Assembly (NCBI GenBank): GCA_949592205.1 | Contig: CATIUR010000001.1 | Span: 67,656,059-67,720,058, forward strand | Source of the DNA: Helichrysum umbraculigerum | Lineage: Eukaryota > Streptophyta > Magnoliopsida > Asterales > Asteraceae | Length of the DNA: 64,000 nt | Direction of reading: 5' to 3' | Shown here: piece by piece, positions 11,337-22,421 of the stretch | How positions within the stretch are numbered: position 1 is the stretch's first letter | Layout: each line of letters starts with the position of its first letter | Notes under the pieces: generated by a model | What the model was told of the DNA's origin: nothing | The model's database searches: none | What the model saw: the letters and a program-made list of their open reading frames with translations, nothing else | Translations under genes and position numbers: made by a program

Positions 11337-12707
11337 TTATCTGTCAGTGCTTGTGACGGCACTTTCAGATAATCCTGAAACATGCGAGAAAGTGTGGCGA
11401 AGAACGAACGTACCTTGAAGCGCTTTAATGATACTATGAATTAGGTCAGCGGGATTTATATAATAACGCTCAAATTCTCGTAAGAATTCTCTTTCTTCTT
11501 GACCTAATGCTAGTAACGCATCAATGAATTGGTTAAATGCTCGTCTTACCTTCCTCGGATTCGAAATACCATCCCTAAATCCTGTGTCTATAAAGCATAG
11601 ATCAAAGAGCAATTCTCCGATAACATGCCGAAATTCCTTTTCTTCTTCTGAATCAGGGTTTCCAGTAGTAGAGTGAACTACTTGTGAAATCTCTCTGATG
11701 TAAATCCTTTGTTGCTCAGTAAAAGGGAATTTAGATGTTAGTAACAACTGAGTAAGCTTAACATGGATTTCTTTTCTCTTTTGGAAGAAAGCATAATCCA
11801 TGGCTTCCTCAGTAGAATCAGGGAAAATTGATCTCAGTTCATTAATCAGATAAGTGGCAGGATCAACAAAGAACAGTTTAACGCATGGAATCAAAGTATA
11901 AGTGATAGGGGCTCTTTCAATCCAAAATTCGAGCTCGTCAATCAGGGCAGCAACATAACGATTAATCTTAATCTGTGAAACAGATGGATACTCGGTGCTA
12001 GCTATTAGATCCATTAGTAGGTCTAACTCTGATTTCAGTGATAACTCGTCTTTTTGATCATAATTAGCACGTAGACATGTTATTATCCTATCAATCACTA
12101 CAAAGGTCTTCCTCTGCTCAGTTGAAAAGGGAAAATCGGATATCTTAAGGTTCCTAAGAAAATCAGCACATATATCTATTCTCCTACTAGGCTTGTGAAA
12201 GTTTCCTAAGTGATGCTTATTACTTGATTCTGATGGGTTGTTACTTGATTCAGTGTTGGGTAAGGTTGGTGTTTCTAGTTCAGGATCCTCCGGACACTGG
12301 AGACGCTCATCCACTTCTACACTTTGGAAAAGAGTAGTGGGGTAGGCTCGCAATATATCTGGAAGATCATACCTGAAGTATTCATCTAAGCAATGAAGTC
12401 GCTCATTTAAATCCATCCAAGGCATTGGTGGATAGAAGAAAACTTCAATACCGAAAGGAATGTCTTCTGGTAGGGTGGTAGGTCTAAGGTAATGTGGATA
12501 TCTAGATAAGATTGATAAAATCTCAGGGTCAAGTGTGGGTTGACCACTTAATTCAACAGTGACAGAAGGTGGAATCTTCTGCTGAGATATATGAAAACCT
12601 AGGTCTAATGATGAATATTCGTCAGTCTCAACTTCCTGGTTAACACAGACCTCTTTGTGGGAAGACACAAAGAATTCCGCATCGTCCATGATCGTTATCT
12701 CATCCAT
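11337..12707 (-). CDS. Unrecognised 456-aa ORF at the gag position of element B
   Basis: The intact ORF begins 185 bp after the primer-binding site, where a gag would be expected, but I recognise no capsid domain, CCHC knuckle, protease or RT motif. The N-terminal 170 residues are acidic and end in a Ser/Asn-rich linker. Residues about 175-300 and 311-435 are a diverged internal duplication: each has an Arg-rich start, then FPFS(T)EQR / FPFTEQQR (residues 192 and 327), an acidic helix, an ALIDEL / QFIDAL helix and an end like FFVDPATYLI / YYINPADLIH. The predicted content is mostly helical and soluble, with no signal peptide. It may be a highly diverged structural protein of the element or a captured gene. 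Function is unknown. The open frame over 456 codons and the placement just inside an LTR are what I can support. Confidence 0.7.
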   Translation of the reverse strand: MDEITIMDDAEFFVSSHKEVCVNQEVETDEYSSLDLGFHISQQKIPPSVTVELSGQPTLDPEILSILSRYPHYLRPTTLPEDIPFGIEVFFYPPMPWMDLNERLHCLDEYFRYDLPDILRAYPTTLFQSVEVDERLQCPEDPELETPTLPNTESSNNPSESSNKHHLGNFHKPSRRIDICADFLRNLKISDFPFSTEQRKTFVVIDRIITCLRANYDQKDELSLKSELDLLMDLIASTEYPSVSQIKINRYVAALIDELEFWIERAPITYTLIPCVKLFFVDPATYLINELRSIFPDSTEEAMDYAFFQKRKEIHVKLTQLLLTSKFPFTEQQRIYIREISQVVHSTTGNPDSEEEKEFRHVIGELLFDLCFIDTGFRDGISNPRKVRRAFNQFIDALLALGQEEREFLREFERYYINPADLIHSIIKALQGTFVLRHTFSHVSGLSESAVTSTDR

Positions 12708-12909
12708 GGGAGAAATAAGATTGGAAGGAGAATTAGGGTTTTTATGGTTTTCTAATTTTTTTGTATTTTTTTCTAAATTAATTAACTAACTATTAAAGCA
12801 AATAACTTCCTAAAGTAATGAAAATCTTAAGGAAGGGTCTCCTAAAATTCAACTATCTACGGTAATCTTAAAGTTCACTACGCTCAACCGATCCCCGGCA
12901 GCGGCGCCA
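12708..12909 (-). other. Element B leader and tRNA-Asp-type primer-binding site
   Basis: The primer-binding site occupies 12892-12909; on the minus strand it reads TGGCGCCGCTGCCGGGGA, one mismatch from the Athila tRNA-Asp site TGGCGCCGTTGCCGGGGA. It lies 6 bp inside the LTR end at 12916. The 184-bp leader between it and the first ATG (12707) contains AGGAGACCCTTCC-like sequence also present in the leader of element C (25616-25706), which links the two elements. Confidence 0.85.
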
Positions 12910-12915
12910 AAAACC

Positions 12916-13908
12916 TGTTGCGCCGTCAGAGTGCTGACACAGCCGCGGTCGTTTTCCAAGGGGGTTGGCACGCCGGTCCTGCAGGCAACGACGCAACAAC
13001 GTGTGAACGTGTTAGGTTTTAAATTTATATGAGCTGGGGCTCAAACTATAAGTACTACCTACTTTTGGGGAGTAAGCAGTAAGTATAACTCGATTGTTGT
13101 TTTTAAAATCGGAGCGAATGGAACTTAAAGGGACTTACCGTAAATGAGCTTTCTGATAGGATGAGTTTATAAAAGTAGGTAGGTTTTGGTTGGTTATCTA
13201 AGCTAATACTAAATAAAACAAGTAAATTAAAAAGAGAGTAGGCAACAGGTAGAGCGTGATTGCTAAAACTTCGATATTTAGGGTTTCTGGATGATATTCA
13301 TTAGACAGATGATTGGAGACTACCTTGGGCAAATCATCAGACGGGCAGTCGGTGTAAACACTAGGACCCTACGTTTTAGTCTAAAAGCCTAAAAGCATAT
13401 GTCACTGAATCCTACGTTATCCTGATGCTGATCAGAAACAGGTTGTTCAAACCCCCCCTCACTTGCCTTGTAAGACTAAGCGACCTCTACGGATAATATA
13501 TCCTGGGTGTAGGCATAAGGTAACAAACTATTTTCTATCTGACCTTTCTTAACACCTAAATCTATCTAAGTTTATCTAGGTATGTACTAATTGTATGCTG
13601 TATACGTTGAGCTGTCGGTTATGTTGAGATAAGCGGTTTAAGCATCTTGTATTACAGCCGAATACTTGCTTTCTTTTCAAAACTCATTTATTACTGGTTT
13701 AAGCATAATTAACTCCGTCATGAATTAGACCCTCCTTTGCTATCAGGCGTTCATCCCTAGGAATACTCACGGTGTACAGTGCAATTGGCATATCCACAGT
13801 GTTCCGGACTCAAGGTATACTCACGGTGTACAGTGCATTTGGCATATCCACAGAGTTCCAGACTCAAGGCATACTAACGGTGTACTGTACGTTAAAGTAG
13901 TTCCACAG
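12916..13908 (-). mobile_element. 5' LTR of element B, 3' portion (split by element A)
   Basis: This part begins TGTTGCGCC on the plus strand (so the LTR ends ...GGCGCAACA on its own strand) next to the primer-binding site, and is interrupted at 13908/13909 by element A. It resumes at 23915. Both parts align in order with the LTR of element C (25731-28038): shared landmarks are the TTTTAAATTTATAT segment near the end, ACTACCTACT, and TTAAAATCGGAGCGAAT. Nearest the break are tandem units of about 55 bp, each containing CGGTGTAC and ending near TCCACAG. Confidence 0.85.
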
Positions 13909-15399
13909 TGATGAACGCCAAAATGTGCTATTTTATAGTGCTAATTGCCCCTTAGTTTGATTAATTTCTTATGCATTTTTATTGAATTCGATACTCATTT
14001 CGTTCATATTTTCATTTAGGAATTTTATGGAGCTTGAATCGGAATAGAAGCTGAAAACGTGCGAGAATTGAAGAAAAGATACGAAAAGAGAATAAAGGTT
14101 GAAGAATGGAGATCGATTGGCTGAGAAGTTGGAATTTGCAATCCATACGGCGTATGGAATCCATACGGCGTATGGATCGAGTAAGCCGGGCCGCCAGTTC
14201 ACGCGGGTCAGATCCATGGGTTTTCAATCCATACGGCGTATGGAATTCCATACGGCGTATGGATTAATTCGGCAGAAACCCTAAAAACTTCATTTTGCCC
14301 TCATTTTGCACACAACTCACCACACTTTTTCCAGTCGATTCTCTCTGCAAAAACCTCAATTTCTGGAGTATTTTGGAGGCAAAACATTAAGGATAATCAA
14401 AGCCTTTCATTCGTTCATTCATTATTTCATTATTTCGGTTCGAATACGTTTCTTCTTTTCATTTGATTATGATTATGGTTTCATTTTCAGAACTGACTTT
14501 CTGTTATAATATGATTGGCTAAGTCTATTATGTATTTGCTTAGATGATAATACTTATTTGATGGATTGATTATCGAAAATGCGAACGTATCAGATTTTAT
14601 TCAATGCTTATGTGTTTATTCGTTAATCCTTGGATATTTGATGATTGTTGCTGATTACCTAGCGTGGTTTCATAAGTAGTTGAGATTGATTTCCTGTTGG
14701 TTGTGGAATTATTGATAGTTGTTGATTTTGATTGATAATTATTGCCGAATATATTGAGTTTGACGGGCTAGGGTTAATAGTTAGTAATGGTCATTGATGG
14801 ACAAGATAACCTTAATCAGTTATAGACTTTGTTGATTCAAGTCAAAAGAATAAGTCACATAAACGGTGTTGAATTAATCTAGAATACAATTTTGTGGACA
14901 ACGTTAAATTGAACTGTTAATGTGTTGAAAACAACCTTGTGTCTTTCTTAATTGTATTTAATTCAACTTATCTTGTAAGGAGGGTTGATATATTTGAAAG
15001 GGCACGATAGAATCCATACGTGAGCATTCTAAATAACATGATTTCTAGATTTTAAGGAAAGTAATCTAAGCAAATGCATTTCTTTTACCATTTGAATTAA
15101 ACCCTTTTATTTTAATTAAGCTATTTCAGTATTTCTTTATTTTAATAAATTAGCTTTCTTTAATTAATCATATCTTTTATAATTGTTACTTATTTGTTCG
15201 TCCGGAACTAAAACGTCTCCACTTTTACTGCTTAAATTAATTGTAGCAATTTCCAATTTGTTAATATTGACATCCGTTCCCTGTGTTCGACTCGGACTTA
15301 CTGAGCTATACTATATATGATCAGGTATTCTTGCCTGTGTTGTGTATAGTAAGTTAGGTATTTCCCATTTTAAAATAAAACCCCGTTTACACGACATCA
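13909..15399 (+). repeat. Element A 5' LTR (1491 bp)
   Basis: TG...CA bounded. Its partner is 22422-23914. It includes four perfect copies of a 15-bp palindrome (14143-14262), then an AAACCCTAAAA stretch at about 14276 that resembles a plant leader. No good TATA box lies between the palindromes and that leader; GATTAATTC at 14263 is a poor candidate. Confidence 0.97.
14143..14262 (+). promoter_or_regulatory. Cluster of four CCATACGGCGTATGG palindromes
   Basis: Perfect copies are at 14143-14157, 14161-14175, 14229-14243 and 14248-14262, arranged as two pairs with 18-19 bp spacing. All four recur in the 3' LTR near 22656-22776. They are separated by a GC-rich block containing GCCGGGCCGCC. The position matches the palindrome clusters upstream of the TATA boxes of elements B, C and E. 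A role as a binding site for a dimeric factor, or as an RNA or DNA hairpin, is inference. Confidence 0.6.
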
Positions 15400-15405
15400 A
15401 GTTTT

Positions 15406-15423
15406 TGGCGCCGCTGCCGGGGA
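15406..15423 (+). other. Element A primer-binding site (tRNA-Asp type)
   Basis: TGGCGCCGCTGCCGGGGA, six bases after the LTR end. It is complementary to the 3' end of plant tRNA-Asp with one mismatch, as is usual in Athila elements. It is identical to the sites of elements B and E. Confidence 0.93.
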
Positions 15424-15598
15424 GCGGTTTGTTTTAATTTGACAAATTGGAATTTGATCTTTGTATATTGTTATTTAAGTTCAGTTCTGTTTTATTTATT
15501 TTATTTTACGAATTATATTTTTGTGTTTAGGATTGTTTAGTAAATAGTTCAATTAGGGTCTTGTTCTACTGATTAGGGAATTATATCACAGGAAGTTT

Positions 15599-18500
15599 AT
15601 GACCCGATCAAGGAATCCTTATCTCGCTGATCCTTTTGAAGATCCTGAAAGAGTTTTTCGTCAGAGAAGACGGTTTGCTTCTGTACCAGCCAACTCAAGT
15701 TTACACCACAACCTTCCGTCGTATTTAGAGGGGGATTTTGGAGAGTATCTTCGGTCCTTATTCGAACCTCTGATCAATCAGGCAGACCCAAGAGACGCAA
15801 TGGCAGAAGATATCGCCAACATAACACTTGAAGAGTATTCGAGTCGGATGTGTAATGACCGTGGCACTGGAGTAGTAAGGCCAGCGATTGCACAAGATGT
15901 GGAGTTTGAAATCAAGGGACAATTTCTCAAGGAGCTTAGGGAGAATCCTTTCCGAGGAGAAGAAAGAGAGGATGCTAATGATCATGTGGAGAAAATCGTT
16001 GAGATAGCCGATATGTTCAACGTTCCTAACACACACGCGATCAAGTTATGCTCAGGGTATTCCCAATCACACTCAAGGGAGCTGCGAAGAGATGGATTCA
16101 AAACGAGCCAGCTGGATCCATCACCACATGGGAAGACCTTCGCACGAAGTTTCTGAAGATGTATTGTCCTCCTTCCAAAACTTCAAAGATGATTGACGAG
16201 ATCAGAAATTTCAAGCAGGAAATGGATGAGTCACTACACCAAGCTTGGGAGAGATATAAGGACCTGATGCATAAGTGCCCGCAGCACGACCTGAACGATC
16301 AGCAAGTCTTGAGTATATTCTATAAAGGAGTGGATCGTGCCACGAGACAGCAACTGGATTCCCAAGGGCCTATTCCCAAGAAAGTCCCTCGTGATGCTTT
16401 GACTGCCATTCGCGACCAAGTGAAACACTCTCAGTTATGGGATGATGGCACTTCTAGACTGAAGAGGTATGTGAATGATGAAGATGGATTTGCAGCCGTC
16501 ACCGCTAAGCTAGATAACATGGGCAGAGATATCAAGAAGGTTACTGAGACTGTCCATGCTATCCAAGTGGGATGCGACAACTGTGGAGGAAGCCATTTAG
16601 TAAAGGATTGCACCGAGATGAGAACGGGAGAACAGACTGAAGAAGTCAAGTATGGAGAAGCTCAAGCACCATATCGTCAGGGCGGTGGAAATTTCTTCAG
16701 AAGACCATACCAAGATGGAGGACGACCGTTTTGCCAAACTCAACCTGGATTTTTCACCAAGGAGCAGCCAGGTGCCTCATCTTCAGACAAGCAAGCTAAT
16801 TTAGAAGAAATGATGGGTAAGTTTCTCACGTCCAATGAAAAATTCATTACGAGCTCTGGACAAAGAATGGATGCCACCGACGCTGCATTGAGAAACCAAG
16901 GAGCTGCGATTAAGCAAATTGAAGGGAATGTTTCCAACATAGCCAAGGTTCTTCAAGAGAGATTCCCTGGGACACTACCTGGATACATTGAAACCAATCC
17001 ACGGGATCAGGCGAAAGCAGTGATCACCCGGAGTGGAAAGGGTTTTGAAGACCCCATTCCAAAGAAGAAACCTGTTTCTCAACCCCTACCGAAAAAAGAG
17101 AAGGAAGTAGAAGTTGTGGAAAGTCCCAAGGTGGACACTGAGGCTGAACAAATTGCAAGAGACAAGCAATATGCTAAGGAGCATGCACCGCCACCACCTT
17201 ATCCAGCAGCTTTGAGAAGAAGGAAAGATGATGCTCAATACCACCAGTTCCTAGAGAATCTGAAGCAACTGCACATTAACATCCCATTCGTGGAAGCCAT
17301 TGCTCAAATGTCAAAGTATGCAAAGTATCTGAAGGAACTTTTAACTAATAAGAGCAAGTTGGCAGAGGCGACCACGGTGACAATGAACGAGAGATGTTCA
17401 GCAGTTATGCATAATAAACTTCCACCGAAAATGAAAGACCCTGGGAGTATTACCCTTCCTTGTCTAATTGGAAGTTTAGACCTTACTCATGCATTGGCTG
17501 ACTTGGGGGCAAGCATATCAATAATGCCTTATACTATGTATGCCAGATTTAAGTTGGGGGAACCAAAGCCAATTAGAATGTGCATTGAGTTAGCAGATCG
17601 TTCGGTTCAATATCCTAGGGGTATGGTAGAGAATGTGCTAGTTAAGGTGGATAGGTTTGTTTTTCCGTGTGATTTCATCATTCTGGACATGGTTGAAGAT
17701 AAAAAGGTACCTATCATTTTGGGAAGACCTTTTCTAGCCACTGCAAGGGCATTGATTGATGTTCATGATAGAAAAATCACTCTAAGGTTAGGAGAAGATG
17801 AAGTAGTGTTTGATGTCAACAAATCAATGCGATATCCTGCTGCAGTTGATGACACTTGCTACTTTGTGAGTGCAAGAGAAATGACTGATGATGAAGAGTT
17901 CCTTCAAAGTCTCATGGAAGATGAAGATCTTGATCCCATGATTCTGGAAGGATGGACGGGAAGCATAGAAGCAATTAGAGATATTGAAGAATTCGATAAA
18001 ATGCTTGAGGAGTTAGAGTTCGAGAGTGATGAGGAAGTAGAAGGTGATCAGCCGACTGAGAATGAAGAATCGGTTGAGACTAATGGTATTTTAGTCAAGA
18101 AAGAGACTCGCATCACTATGCATGGGATTCCCTGTTCACGAGAAGAGGTGTTGGCATGTAAATCTTCTTTTGAAGAACCACCAAGGTTAGAATTGAAAGA
18201 TTTACCGACCCATTTGGAGTATGCATACCTACAAGGAGAGTCGGATTTGCCAGTTATCATTTCATCCAAGCTATCTACAAACGAAAAAGAAAGTCTGCTA
18301 AAAGTTCTGAAGGAACATAAACATGCTATAGCATGGACGATCGGTGACATCAAGGGAATTAGCCCACCATATTGTACGCACAAGATCCTTATGGAGTCTA
18401 ATTTCAAACCAGTTGTGCAACCATTAAGACGATTAAATCCTAAGGTTACGGATGTTGTGAGGAAGGAAATCATTGAATTGCTTGACTCTGGATTGATATA

Positions 18501-21084
18501 CCCGATTTCTGATAGTCCATGCGTCAGCCCCATTTATGTTGTACCAAAAAAAGGAGGTATGACAGTGGTTGCGAATGAGAAGAATGAGTTAATTCCCACA
18601 AGAACTGTTACTGGATGGCGGGTCTGTATAGATTATAGAAAGCTGAATGATGCGACACGCAAGGATCACTTTCCTTTGCCGTTCATTGATCAGATGCTGG
18701 AACGTCTAGCTGGAAAAGAGTATTATTGCTTTCTAGACGGATTCTCCGGGTACTTCCAAATCCCAATTGATGCAAATGATCAAGATAAGACTACTTTCAC
18801 CTGCCCATTCGGAACTTTCGCTTATCGGAGAATGCCTTTTGGTCTCTGTAACGCACCCGCCACATTTCAACGGTGCATGATGGCAATATTCCATGATATG
18901 GTAGAAGACAGCATGGAAATATTCATGGATGATTTCTCTGTGTTTGGAGATTCTTTTGATAAGTGTCTGATGAATCTAAAGAGGATGTTGCAAAGGTGTG
19001 AGAGTTCAAATCTCGTTTTAAATTGGGAAAAGTGTCATTTCATGGTACGAGAAGGAGTTGTGTTTGGGCACAAAATTTCAAGAGCTGGTATTGAAGTTGA
19101 TCAAGCAAAAATTGAGGCGATAGCAAAGCTACCTCATCCGACAAATGTTAAAGGAATACGAAGTTTTTTAGGACATGCTGGGTTCTATGGAAGATTCATC
19201 AAGGATTTTTCAAAGATAGCACGTCCTATGAACAAGTTGTTGGAAAAGGAAGCTAAGTTCGAGTTTTCAAAAGAGTGCCAAGATGCGTTCAAGATTTTAA
19301 AAGAGAAATTGGTATCTGCACCAATTATGATAAGTCCGAATTGGGATCTTCCATTTGAATTGATGTGTGACGCCAGTGATTACGCTGTGGGAGCAGTTTT
19401 AGGTCAGAGGGTTGATAAGAAATTTCAACCTATTTATTATGCAAGCAAGACTTTGACGAGTGCACAGGAGAATTACACTACGACTGAGAAGGAATTGCTT
19501 ACTGTTGTTTTTGCGTTTGATAAGTTTCGATCTTACCTGGTCCTGTCAAAAACGATTGTTTTCACCGATCACTCTGCACTAAGATACTTGTTTGGAAAAC
19601 AAGATGCAAAACCAAGGTTGTTGCGATGGATTTTGTTATTGCAGGAGTTTGACATTGAGATTCGTGATAAGAAGGGAGCGGAAAATCTGGCTGCAGATCA
19701 TCTGTCAAGACTGGAAAATCCAGAATTGGATAAGTTGGATGAAACGGAAAATCGAGATAAGTTTCCTGATGAAAGCTTGTTGAAAGCAATTCTGGATGAA
19801 TTTCCATGGTTCGCGGATATTGCAAACTTTCTAGTTACAAAGACTCTGCCACCCGGATTGGACTTCAACCAAAGAAAAAGGTTTTTCTCATCTTTACGAT
19901 ATTACTTTTGGGAAGATCCATATCTGTTCAGACAGTGTGCTGATGGAATTGTCCGACGATGTGTAGCTGGAGAGGAATGTGATATTATCTTAGAGCACTG
20001 TCATGATGGTCCGGCTGGAGGACATCATGGTCCCAATTACACTGCAAGAAAAGTATTCGAGGCAGGTTTTTATTGGCCAACAGTTTATAAGGATGCATTC
20101 AAGTATGTGAAGGAATGCGATGCCTGCCAACGTACTGGGAGAATTTCAAAGAAGGATGAAATGTTGCAAAATCCAATTATGGTAAGCGAGATTTTTGATG
20201 TATGGGGTATAGATTTTATGGGCCCGTTTCCACCTAGCAATGGAAACAAATACATCATTGTGGCTGTAGATTATGTTTCTAAGTGGGCCGAAGCAAAGGC
20301 ATTACCCACAAATGATGCTCGCGTTGTGGTAAATTTTCTTAAGCAGTTATTTTCGCGCTTTGGAGCACCAAAAGCTTTGATTAGTGATCGAGGGACACAT
20401 TTCACAAATCTGCAATTGGAAAAAGTGCTGCGAAAGTACGGAGTTAGACATAACTTTTCAACTGCTTATCATCCACAGATAAGTGGTCAAGTGGAAGTGA
20501 CTAATAGAGGGTTGAAGCATATTTTAGAACGTTCAGTTGAAGGAAACCCTAAGAATTGGTCATACAAGTTGGATGATGCATTATGGGCAGCACGAACAGC
20601 ATTTAAGTCGTCAGTTGGAACAACGCCTTATCGCCTTGTTTATGGAAAAGCTTGTCATTTACCTTTTGAGTTAGAGCATAAAGCATATTGGGCTTTATAG
20701 AAGTGCAATCTTGATGAGAAGTTAGCTGGAAAGGAAAGAATGGAACAGTTAAACGAATTGGATGAATTAAGAATAAATGCTTATGACAATTCGAGATTGT
20801 TCAAGGAGCGAACTAAGAAATGGCATGATGCTCGTCTTAAGTCGAACCATACATTCGAGAAGGGTGATAAAGTTCTGTTGTATAGTTCTAGATTGCATCT
20901 GTTTCCAGGAAAGTTAAAGACACGTTGGACTGGCCCATTTGTTGTTGACAAGGTTTATCCGTTTGGAGCTGTTGATTTGCAAGGACATTTTGGAAAGACT
21001 TTCAAAGTCAATGGAAGTAGAGTGAAGAAGTACTATGGTGATATAAGAGACTCCAAGCGTGATTTGGAGATGGATTTGAGTTAA
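15599..21084 (+). pseudogene. Element A gag-pol polyprotein, Athila clade, two lesions
   Basis: Gag begins at the ATG at 15599. The frame shifts in an AC repeat at about 16027-16035, after which capsid and everything downstream read in the second frame to 20697. Visible domains in order: capsid with the TTWEDL segment; knuckle C-X2-C-X3-H-X4-C (CDNCGGSHLVKDC); protease with DLGAS; RT with GWRVCIDYRKLND and the catalytic FMDD; RNase H with CDASDYAVGAVL and FTDHSALRYL; integrase with the zinc-binding HH...CDACQ and acidic residues in GIDFMGP, ISDRGTHF and GQVEV. A TAG at 20698-20700 cuts off the integrase tail, which continues in the same frame to 21084 (WTGPF segment). The product would be gag, protease, RT/RNase H and integrase for reverse transcription and insertion. 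All catalytic motifs are retained, so the loss of function is recent and caused by two small changes. Confidence 0.95.
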
Positions 21085-22421
21085 GTAGTGAAGCAAGATG
21101 TCGAGCTTACCGACGTGATAAACAAAAACGCTTTCGGGAGACAACCCGTTATTTTGTTAATTTGTTTTCTGTTTTCTTGTTTTTGTTTGCAGGTTTGAAC
21201 TTTGTGGGTGTGTTCTCTGGAAACCCTCACGAGACTACAACTCGTCCACTCGGGATACCGAGGGGTTTAAAAGCTTATTGCATGTGCTAAATGCAATCGT
21301 GTTGCCTACGGAAGTGTGCTGTGTATTTTATTTCTGAATGAAGTCCTTCAAGCAAATTGCCTTCAAATCAGGGGAGTTTTCTGTTTCACTTCTTTTCTAT
21401 TCCCTTTATTTTTATTTTCTTTTGCAATGAAGACATTGCATGTTTCTAAGTGGGGGATGGGGGAAAAGAAGTTTAATTGTCCTTAACTTATGAATGGTAG
21501 CTATTGAAATATTGAGGTTAAGAGGCATTCTACGTGTTTGTCATTTTTCAGCCCGAATTTTTGTTTTAAAATTGTTTCTTTGTAAAATTAAGCAATCTTG
21601 TAACACAGTTTGGCAATGCAAAGAATGAAATAAATTTAATTTTTAAATATTCAATAGTTCATCTTGTGATGTACCGATAGGCAATCTATATGAAGGGTAT
21701 TGAGCTAGTAAGAAATGTAATGAATAAAGTAGGGATTTATCCTATGAGGATCTTTTAGCAAGGTATGACCTTAGTCTTAATTCTTGTTTGATAGCGTGTT
21801 ATAATCCATAATTTTGGGATCCTAATAATCATCATTTGGGAATATGCTGGGTGATGTCTCCTCTGTTGTACGAAAGTACAGACCTGGTTTCCGTCGGTAT
21901 ATTTGATATCAAAATAGATAAAAATAAATGAGTACAAAAGACTCATAAATTGAAAAACTAAAGCCAAGTTATGTCGCTCTGTTGTACTGAGGTACAGACC
22001 TGTCACCAATGTCTTGGTTTGAAAAATGATTGATTTATTTGGATGTCCTTTATTTGGAGAATTGTGACACGTTATCTATATGAGAGTATTTTGCTATTGA
22101 AATCAAGGGTAAAGCCTGCTAGAATAATAATAAGTTAAGCTCAATCTCTGAAATTTAGATTGTTTAAGTGGACAACAATATCGGTAATCTGAGTGAATTA
22201 TCTTTTATGTGTAATAATAATCTGTTAAAATGGCTTCCCATGTAGAGTTTCTTGATTGCTGAGTTTTAAGGTAGGATCGATTTTAAGATAAAAATTTGGT
22301 TTGTCGAATGCTGTGTAGTTTGTAAGTCCTTTTATCCATTGTTTGCCGTTCATATTTAAAGTTTTGAATTTTTGAATTGCTAGTCTACTTGAGGACAAGT
22401 AGGATTCAAGTGGGTGATGTT
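21085..22421 (+). other. Element A 3' UTR with paired hairpins and PPT
   Basis: No ORF of note. Two copies of CTCTGTTGTAC-N4-GTACAGACCTG lie at 21861-21886 and 21977-22002. The 11-nt arms are identical; the tetraloops differ (GAAA and TGAG). A purine-rich segment typical of Athila 3' regions (TTGAGGACAAGTAGGATTC) ends at the 3' LTR start, with GTGGGTGATGT as the likely polypurine tract. A GTGGGGGATGGGGG segment at about 21451 marks the usual post-pol region. Confidence 0.75.
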
